Shown piece by piece: positions 8,831-14,467 of a stretch of 14,467 bases of DNA. The DNA is taken from assembly GCA_033085395.1 (NCBI GenBank), contig JANQBS010000555.1, positions 1-14,467 of the forward strand. Reading direction: 5' to 3'. A program made the translations under genes and the position numbers. The notes beneath the pieces are model-generated. The model ran no database searches. It was not told where the DNA came from and saw only the letters and a list, made by a program, of their open reading frames with translations. The stretch comes from Xanthoparmelia taractica (taxonomy: Eukaryota; Ascomycota; Lecanoromycetes; Lecanorales; Parmeliaceae). Position 1 is the first letter of the stretch. The number at the start of each line of letters is the position of its first letter.

Positions 8831-9149
8831 AACTTAAAACTATAATACGTAGAAGATTAATAAGCGAAAGTATTAAGTATTAGATAAAAAACTTATTTAT
8901 TTAAACTAATTATCGTCGCTAAATAAGCGAAGACGTCGAAAATAAAAATAAATATAATAATCGTTTTAGTATATTAAATAATTATAGATTTATTCTTTAT
9001 ACTTACTAGTATAGTTATTTAGTTAAAGAAAAGATTTATAATTAAAATTTATTATTTAATTATCTAATTAAGTAATATTATATCGAGAATATATCGTATT
9101 AAATTAAAGTATATATTATTATAGATATAGGTTATTAGTAAAACGCTTA

Positions 9150-9660
9150 ATACGTATTATTAAAGAATATAATTAAGTTTACTTAGTTCGTCGTGCGTTT
9201 AAAATAGAAATTAAATATAAAAAAATTCTTAAAGAGATACTTATTCAAGAAGCTCGTCTATTCGATATTACTTTTATTAGAAACGACTTCGTCTAAATTC
9301 GCCTTATAAGCGTTTATATTATTTATCTTCTTTTAAAGAAATTTATTATAATTCTCGAGCTCTTTAACGCGCTCGTATATTATCTTAAAATTCTTCTTCG
9401 CGATTTAAATATCGCGATAAAGAATTATAATAATAGTAATCGCTTAATTACTAATAATTAATATTAAATTCTATTTTTTACGAAATTAAGTAATCTTATA
9501 ATTAACGTACGTTCGACTATAATATATCGACGCTATAATCTCGAGAGCTCGACGAACTCGACGAAGAATCTTTCTAATCTTTTTATAAAGAAAAGATGAA
9601 ATTTCTATATAACTATAAATTTCTTTTTTAGCGCTCTTATATTAAGAATAAAAAGAATAT
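9150..9660 (-). other. antisense coding-like stretch in the gypsy element, uncertain
   Basis: On the minus strand one frame reads as a charged, coiled-coil-like protein. A run such as FKIIYERVKELENYNKFL is uninterrupted, and later NAYKANLDEVVSNKSNIE is followed by a stop that fits Gln. Upstream of this the frame has several stops that also fit Gln. The opposite strand is also fairly open over 9180-9460, but its translation is Leu/Ile-rich and less protein-like. If real it would be an antisense gene between pol and the 3' LTR. No family is recognised. 8952-9149 shows nothing identifiable. Confidence 0.25.
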
Positions 9661-10830
9661 TTATTTTAAATATAATTATTATTAAAATGAACAAAGTATC
9701 GATAATAAGAAAAAGTAGATATTATATTATATTAATATGCGATAACGAAGCGTCAAGGAATTTACTTTTATTATTATTATGTACTATATTAAGTATTAGT
9801 ATATACTAATATTAGCGTAGCGATAAAAGAAGTTTAATAATACTTATAGCAAAGAGTTAGAACAAGTTAATAATAATAAGTATCTAATTATTAATACGTT
9901 AGTATTAATATATTTAAGAACGATATTATAGCGTTAGAGTAAGAACTTATAAGAAGTATATTAGATATTATAAAAAAGAGAAAAGTTTAAAGAGAGCGAA
10001 GATAGATTTATTAATATTAGAAGACGCTAATAATTGTTACTCACGATATTATATCGATCTATTATCGATAAAGTTTTTCTAGTAATTCTAATTAATCGAA
10101 TCGCTATATTATCGATATTCTTATTAATAAATAATAAATTAGCCCTACGCTCTTCTATTATAGAAGCTAGAATAGTTCTATAGAAAGACGTAGAAGCGTA
10201 GCTATTAGTTATTTAATAATAGTTCGCTAAGAATTTAAATTAATAACGTATAGTATTAGAATAGCTAGTAGTATACGCTATAGAAATAATATCGTATATA
10301 AGAGAACTTCTTTTACGCGCCTATAAAAAGAACTAGAGAAATTCTTTAATAAACTATTAATAATATATATCGTTTACTATAAATGTATTAATCTTATATT
10401 ATAGAAACGATAGCGTATTAAAAGAACTTCTTTTTCTTATTATTTAAAGAAGTTAAGATTTTTTAATAAGTCTTCTACGTATACTTAATAACTACGTTAC
10501 TACTAGTTTATAAACGATAGAATTAATCTAATATATCGAGTTAATTATTAATACTCTAAAAGTACTACTAAGATTATCGTATTATAAAGAGAGTTTATAT
10601 TATATATTAATAATTAATATAGTAAAGTCGAGATAATTATAATTAATAAACGTTATATATATAATAGTATTAACGCGCGTTTATAACGCGTATCTTTTAT
10701 TATTAATAATTTAAGCTAATATTATAAAAGCGACGTTATTTATAAATAATTTTTCTTATTTCTTATAAGATTTAAAGGTTTTTTATATTACGTAATAAGA
10801 ATATTATACTAAATAATATTTAGAAACTAG
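9661..10830 (+). other. possible extra ORF (ORF3) of the gypsy element, degenerate
   Basis: Between pol and the 3' LTR the plus strand holds coding-like stretches. Around 10130-10330 one frame reads as a helical segment (for example IIEARIVL, stop, KDVEA). From about 10310 a second frame continues almost to the 3' LTR with stops that fit Gln or Trp (for example KELEKFFNKLLIIYIVYYKC, later STTKIIVL). A frame change would join them. Fungal chromoviruses usually end soon after the integrase or chromodomain, so this is additional sequence: a captured gene, an extra ORF, or a nested element. From 9661 to about 10020 I cannot choose a frame. No domain is recognised. Confidence 0.3.
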
Positions 10831-10834
10831 AGCT

Positions 10835-10847
10835 TAAGAGAAGAGAT
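10835..10847 (+). other. probable polypurine tract
   Basis: The run AAGAGAAGAGATA lies 3 bases before the start of the 3' LTR at 10851. This is where the plus-strand primer of an LTR retrotransposon is expected. One T interrupts it near the end. Confidence 0.6.
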
Positions 10848-10850
10848 AAT

Positions 10851-11136
10851 TATTAGACTTAGCGCTATATACGTATTAGCGCCGACTACTTCCAAGTCTA
10901 GAGTCTATTACGAGATTTATAATCTAAGGTATTAATGTATTGCGATCTATAATCTAAGATCTTAACGGGATCTTGGCGATTATATATCGTCTTCGTATAT
11001 TCTAGGATTTTCGTATTTCTTAGAAATTAGTTCTATTAGAACTTAGTACCTAATATAGAAATTATTATCGTATCGACTATACGTCTCTTATATTAATTAG
11101 ATCGCTTGCTAAGCGCTAGCGAATTAATTCCTTACA
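10851..11136 (+). repeat. 3' LTR of the gypsy element
   Basis: The 286-bp LTR starts TATTAGACTTAGCGC, the RIP-altered form of TGTTAG, and ends CCTTACA. It keeps several C and G bases that the 5' copy lost, including the CA end, while the 5' copy keeps the TG start. The two copies were therefore mutated independently, and together they show the ancestral TG...CA ends. Confidence 0.93.
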
Positions 11137-11149
11137 CTCTAGTAGTATA

Positions 11150-11216
11150 TAAATATAAATAATATAAATAGCTAGTTATATATCTCGAAATCTCGATACG
11201 ATAATTATACGAGAAC
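11150..11216 (+). repeat. 67-bp direct repeat, copy 1
   Basis: This aligns without gaps to 11366-11432, 216 bp downstream. It is the more mutated copy: AGCTAGTTATATATCTCGAA here against AGCCAGTTATATATCTCGGG there. It begins nine bases after the gypsy target duplication. Confidence 0.75.
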
Positions 11217-11365
11217 TTAAAATACTAATTAAATTATAACTCTTCTAAATAAATAGATATTTATTACGACTTCGTGAACTTAATTACGATAGTTTAATAA
11301 TAACTCTTTTAGTCGTGAACACTTAATCGTTACTTACGACAATTAGATACTTATCACGAAGTACG

Positions 11366-11432
11366 TGAATATAAATAATATAGATAGCCAGTTATATATC
11401 TCGGGATTCCGATACGATAGTCACACGAGAAT
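11366..11432 (+). repeat. 67-bp direct repeat, copy 2
   Basis: The less mutated partner of 11150-11216. It starts TGAATATAAATAATA and keeps GTCACACGAGAA where copy 1 has ATTATACGAGAA. Between the copies (11217-11365) lie shorter irregular repeats around TCGTGAAC and TTACGAC. The family is unknown. Confidence 0.75.
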
Positions 11433-11499
11433 TAAAAATAATAGTCGTAAGCTATTAATTACTTACGACGACTAAATCTTCTACGAAAAAAATACTAAT

Positions 11500-13268
11500 A
11501 ACGAGTCTAAAAATGCGTCGATTTGTAATTTTAATCTTTAGCGAGAGATATACTAACAATAGATCTAAAACTACGTCGATTTGTAACTTTAATCTTTAGT
11601 AAGAGATATACTAGCTAATAGATCTAGAAATACGATAACTCTTTAGTAAGAGATATATTAAATCACAGATCTAAAAATACGTTACTTTATAACTTTAATC
11701 TTTAGCGAGAAATATACTAATTAATAAACCTAGAAATACGATAATCTTTTAGTAAGAGATATACTAATAATAGATCTAAAAATACGTTGATTTGTAACTT
11801 TAATTTTTAGCGACAAATATATTAACTAATAGATCTAAAAATAAATTAATCTTTAGCGAGAGATATACTAGCTAATTATCTCGAAATACGTTAATTTAAA
11901 GTCTCGATCTTTAGCGAGAGATATATTAATTAAAGACACTAACTATAGACCTTAAGATATAATACGTCTCTAGCGAGAGACGTGCTACGTCTTTAAAAAG
12001 AAATAAGCTTAAAATACGTTAATTATATATCTTAAAATATAATACGTCTTTAGCGAGAGATATGTGTCTCTTTAGCGAGAAATGTGCTTAAAATACGTTC
12101 ATAGACCTTGAAATGTAATGCGTCTCTAGCGGGAGATGTGTATGTCTATAATAAGAAATATATTTAAAATACGTTAATCACAGGTCTTAAGATATAATAC
12201 GTCTCTAGCGAGAGACGTATTACGTCTTCAAAGAGAAATAAGCTTAAAATATATCGATTATAGACCTTGAAATATAATGCGTCTCTAGTGAGAAATATGC
12301 TTGAAATGCTTTAATTATAGACCTTGAAATATGATACGTCTTTAGGGAGAAATGTGCTTGAATTGCGTTGATTATAGACCTTAAAATATAATGCGTCTCT
12401 AGCGAGAGATGTGTGTGTCTCTAAAGAGAAATATGCTTAAAATACGTTAACTGTAGACCTTGAAATGTGATACGTCTTTAGCGAGAGATGTGTGTGTCTT
12501 TAGAAAGAGATGTGTATATCTTCCAAGAGAAATGTGCTTGAAATACGTTAATTATAGGCCTTGAGACGTGATACGTCTTTAGTAGAAGATATATATCTCT
12601 TTAGCGAGAAATGTACTTGAAATACGTTAATTATAGACCTTAAGATATAATACGTCTTTAGCGAGAGATATATATGTCTTTAGAAAGCGATATATGTGTC
12701 TTTAGAGGAAATATACTTAAAATACGTTGGTCACAGGCCTTGAGATATAATGCGTCTCCATCGGGAGATGTGTGTGTCTTCAGTGAGAAATGTGCTTGAA
12801 ATGCGTTGACCATAGGTCTTAAGACGTAATACGTCTTCAGCGAGAGATATGTGTGTCTCCGATAAGAAATATACTTGAAATACGTTAATTATAGACCTTG
12901 AGATATAATACGTCTCTAGCGAGAGATGTGCTACGTCTTTAGAAAGAAATATACTTAAAATATAATATCTCTCTAGCGAGAGATATATATATCTTTAGAG
13001 GAAAATATGCTTGAAATACGTTAATTATATATCTTAAGATATAATACGTTTTTAGCGAGAGATGTGTATCTCTTTAATAAGAAATATACTTAAAATACGT
13101 TAATTATAGATCTTAAAATGTAAAGCGTCTTAAGCGAGAGATATGTGTTAACTTTTAGCTAGAGATATACTAATTAAAGATCTCGAAATATGTTAATTTA
13201 AAGTATTTATTATTAGCGGGAGATATGCTAATTATAGACCTAGAAATACGTTAATTTCGCGCGTTAAT
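11500..13268 (+). repeat. degenerate hairpin minisatellite array
   Basis: This is a long tandem array of diverged units. Type A (11500-11940 and again from about 13140) has roughly 50-65-bp units around AGAGATATACTAATA, ATAGATCTAGAAATACGT and TTTAATCTTTAGCGAG. Type B (about 11940-13140) has a period near 78-80 bp, with some steps of about 55-70, 100 or 134, around GAAATACGTTAATTATAGAC, CTTGAGATATAATACGTCT and TTAGCGAGAGATGTGTGTGT. Both share the core TCTCTAGCGAGAGA, a 5-bp inverted repeat with loop AGCG, recurring more than twenty times. Type B keeps more CA/TG than the rest of the window. No coding frame is seen. Confidence 0.88.
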
Positions 13269-13276
13269 CTTCTACG

Positions 13277-13736
13277 TAGTGTTGGTAACGATTGAAATAG
13301 TTGGTTTTCAGGGCCAAACTGCACCAACTGCTGGATTCAAATATCGAAACTACATCAACTATTAGATATTCAAAATCAACTATCAAACTAATAGTTTTAC
13401 TAAAAGTGTAGTAGTTTTAGAAGATATCGTTTTAATTAATTCGCTAATATAGAACTAAGCCCCAGCCCTATATATTAGCCCTATATATTAGCTCTATCTA
13501 TTAGCCCTACTCGTTAGTCTTATATCTTAAGTTTATTAAGTCTATAGCTTATTTAAAATTCAATTTATTTAAAGTCGATAATATTAATCATAAAAACTAT
13601 TAGTGAATTAGTTGATTTTTAGATTTAAACTACACTAACTATCAACTATTAAAACTTAAACTACATCGTCAACTACTAGAAACTAATAGTTCAACTATTA
13701 ATGAAGTAGTTAGTTGGTGCACCGTTGTTAACACTA
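13277..13736. mobile_element. second hAT-type MITE, 460 bp, inside the array
   Basis: The ends TAGTGTTGGTAACG and CGTTGTTAACACTA are terminal inverted repeats with three mismatches in 14. They are flanked by the perfect 8-bp duplication CTTCTACG (13269-13276 and 13737-13744). TAGTGTT ends and 8-bp duplications are typical of hAT elements. The interior has no coding capacity but carries many short subterminal copies of TAGTTG/CAACTA, possibly transposase-binding sites, and a central tandem repeat. It retains CA and TG, so it was hit less by RIP than its flanks. It is unrelated in sequence to the MITE at 3294. Confidence 0.92.
13464..13528 (+). repeat. five tandem 13-bp units inside the second MITE
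   Basis: Units start at 13464, 13477, 13490, 13503 and 13516. The first two are identical, AGCCCTATATATT; the third reads AGCTCTATCTATT, the fourth AGCCCTACTCGTT and the last AGTCTTATATCTT. Confidence 0.85.
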
Positions 13737-13744
13737 CTTCTACG

Positions 13745-14020
13745 AGAGATATATTAGTCAATTATACCTAAAATACGTTAATCTTCAACGAGAAATATAC
13801 TAGTAATAAACCTAGAAAAGCGTTAATCTTTAGCGCGAGATATGTTAATAATAGATCTAAAATATATTAATTACAGATCTAATAATACGATAACTCTTTA
13901 GCGAGAGATCTTATTAATAATAGATCTAGAAATACGTGAATCTCCAGCGAGAAATATACTAATAATAGATAGTAGATTTAAAAACGTGTTAGTTATAGAC
14001 TTAAAAATACGTTAATCTCT
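13745..14020 (+). repeat. minisatellite array, continuation after the MITE
   Basis: Type A units resume directly after the target duplication, for example ATAGATCTAGAAATACGTGA followed by CCAGCGAGAAATATACTAAT. The MITE at 13277-13736 thus split a pre-existing array. Confidence 0.82.
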
Positions 14021-14022
14021 AG

Positions 14023-14046
14023 TACGAGTTGGAAAGGTCTGGAATA
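14023..14046 (+). mobile_element. orphan end related to the first MITE family
   Basis: TACGAGTTGGAAAGGTCTGG differs from the TACGGGTCGGAAAGGTGTGG end of the first MITE family at three of 20 positions. The sequence after it diverges. No matching inverted end is found to its right inside the window, so it is either a truncated element or one whose partner end was lost. The preceding 8 bp are ATCTCTAG. Confidence 0.5.
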
Positions 14047-14370
14047 ATCTGGGATATGAAGTGTCGATACCATATCATGATATAATATAATATTAAGATT
14101 ATATTATTTAATTATTATAAGATAATCTAGAAGACGTGCTAATATCATGAAATGATCTGGGAAATTTCTAGTATATGTAGGGGTATCTTATATTATATGT
14201 AGAAATATGAGAAATATACTATATATAAAAGAAGTTACTCTATATAGAATTATTCGAACGTATTCTAATTATTATTCTAGTTAATACTTCACTTTATTAT
14301 TATATTGCTAAGCTAAGCCCGTTATCGCATTTGATATCGTATTACGAAAGATCTTCGTAATTATCTAGAG
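14047..14370. other. non-coding stretch with palindrome and TATA-like motif
   Basis: It contains the perfect 12-bp palindrome ATATCATGATAT (14072-14083), two similar short segments around AATAATCTGGGATAT and AATGATCTGGGAAAT, and a TATATAAAAGAAG motif near 14222. It keeps more TG and CA than the DNA to its left. It may be the interior of the element that starts at 14023. No gene is seen. Confidence 0.4.
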
Positions 14371-14467
14371 TACGGGTCGGAAAGGTGTGTTATCTATTGA
14401 ACATAGTCGTTTTTAACTTTTTTTCAACTTTTTTTAAAAAATTATATCTTTTTAATCTATTTATAGA
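14371..14467 (-). mobile_element. hAT-type MITE, partial copy running off the right edge
   Basis: It starts TACGGGTCGGAAAGGTGTG and continues as the reverse complement of the right end of the MITE at 3294-3569 (about 3475-3569), including the A/T runs. It therefore lies in the opposite orientation to that copy. The 8 bp before it (14363-14370, ATCTAGAG) would be its left target duplication; the right one is outside the window. Confidence 0.88.

Larger units (their letters stand above)
5930..8951 (+). pseudogene. pol remnant: RT, RNase H, integrase, chromodomain
   Basis: The polyprotein of the Ty3/gypsy element copied its RNA into DNA and inserted it into chromosomes. Homology is seen by reading the + strand and treating in-frame TAA/TAG as former Gln or Trp codons. 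Domains in order are reverse transcriptase (about 5930-6750), RNase H (from about 6833), integrase zinc-binding domain (7587-7733), integrase core (7860-8460), GPY/F module (8469-8640) and chromodomain (8703-8830). The frame ends at TAA codons 8943-8945 and 8949-8951. At least one frameshift lies inside reverse transcriptase, near 6285. The stops and lost catalytic residues exclude activity. Confidence 0.93.
3996..11136 (+). mobile_element. complete Ty3/gypsy chromovirus, RIP-inactivated
   Basis: This 7141-bp LTR retrotransposon is flanked by the perfect duplication CTCTA (3991-3995 and 11137-11141). The 5' LTR is 288 bp and the 3' LTR 286 bp. Domain order on the + strand is possible gag, reverse transcriptase, RNase H, zinc-binding and core integrase, GPY/F module and chromodomain, the order of fungal chromoviruses. 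Every domain carries stops from former CAA, CAG or TGG codons. The primer-binding site after 4283 is not recognisable. About 1.9 kb between the chromodomain and the 3' LTR is unusual and holds further coding-like sequence. Confidence 0.95.

Noticed and set aside
9661..9790. An ATG at the start of a stretch near 9687 as the start of ORF3
   Set aside because: The frame from that ATG closes quickly and does not connect to the coding-like frames farther downstream.
10265..10480. Tandem duplication around AAGAACTTCTTTT in the gypsy 3' region
   Set aside because: The similarity covers only about 36 bases with many mismatches and is not convincing in such low-complexity DNA.
11500..14020. CRISPR array
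   Set aside because: Units are diverged and contiguous without unique spacers of constant length, and the sequence is eukaryotic in all other respects.
1..14467. The partial MITEs at both edges being one element split by the region, or a circular molecule
   Set aside because: The flanking 8-mers that would be the target duplication differ (CTTCTAAG at 78-85, ATCTAGAG at 14363-14370), so they look like two separate insertions.

Overview
The window looks like one AT-rich, gene-poor compartment of a filamentous ascomycete (Pezizomycotina) genome, ravaged by repeat-induced point mutation (RIP). In much of it the dinucleotides CA and TG are almost absent while CG survives. For example, 4861-5100 contains no CA and no TG but four CG. 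Repeat copies differ almost only by C-to-T and G-to-A changes, and every recognisable reading frame is full of stops that fit former Gln or Trp codons. I found no intact gene. The species cannot be named from this sequence.

Layout. 1-77 is the end of a small hAT-type MITE. 78-720 and 1390-2480 are degenerate coding-like DNA of unknown family, interrupted at 726-1384 by a 659-bp miniature LTR retroelement (TRIM) flanked by the 5-bp duplication AGTTC. 2484-2605 holds two palindromes and a TATA-like motif. 2822-2980 and 3221-3663 are a direct-repeat pair of 159 bp; the second copy is split by a complete 276-bp MITE (3294-3569) with an 8-bp target duplication, and the first copy preserves the empty site.

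3996-11136 is a complete but dead Ty3/gypsy chromovirus of 7141 bp, flanked by the duplication CTCTA, with LTRs of 288 and 286 bp. Reverse transcriptase, RNase H, integrase, the GPY/F module and a chromodomain can all be read on the + strand, with catalytic residues converted by RIP. About 1.9 kb between the chromodomain and the 3' LTR carries further coding-like sequence of unknown function.

After a 67-bp direct-repeat pair (11150-11432), 11500-14020 is a long degenerate minisatellite whose units carry a small hairpin around TCTCT-AGCG-AGAGA. A second, unrelated 460-bp hAT-type MITE (13277-13736, 8-bp duplication CTTCTACG) sits inside it. An array-like unit also lies just left of the gypsy element, so the retrotransposon probably landed at the array edge. 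The window ends in an orphan MITE-like end (14023) and another partial copy of the first MITE family (14371-14467).

The parts do not work together as a pathway. They form a nested record of insertions followed by RIP. The least explained items are the extra coding-like block of the gypsy element, the tRNA-like stretch inside the TRIM, and the hairpin minisatellite.
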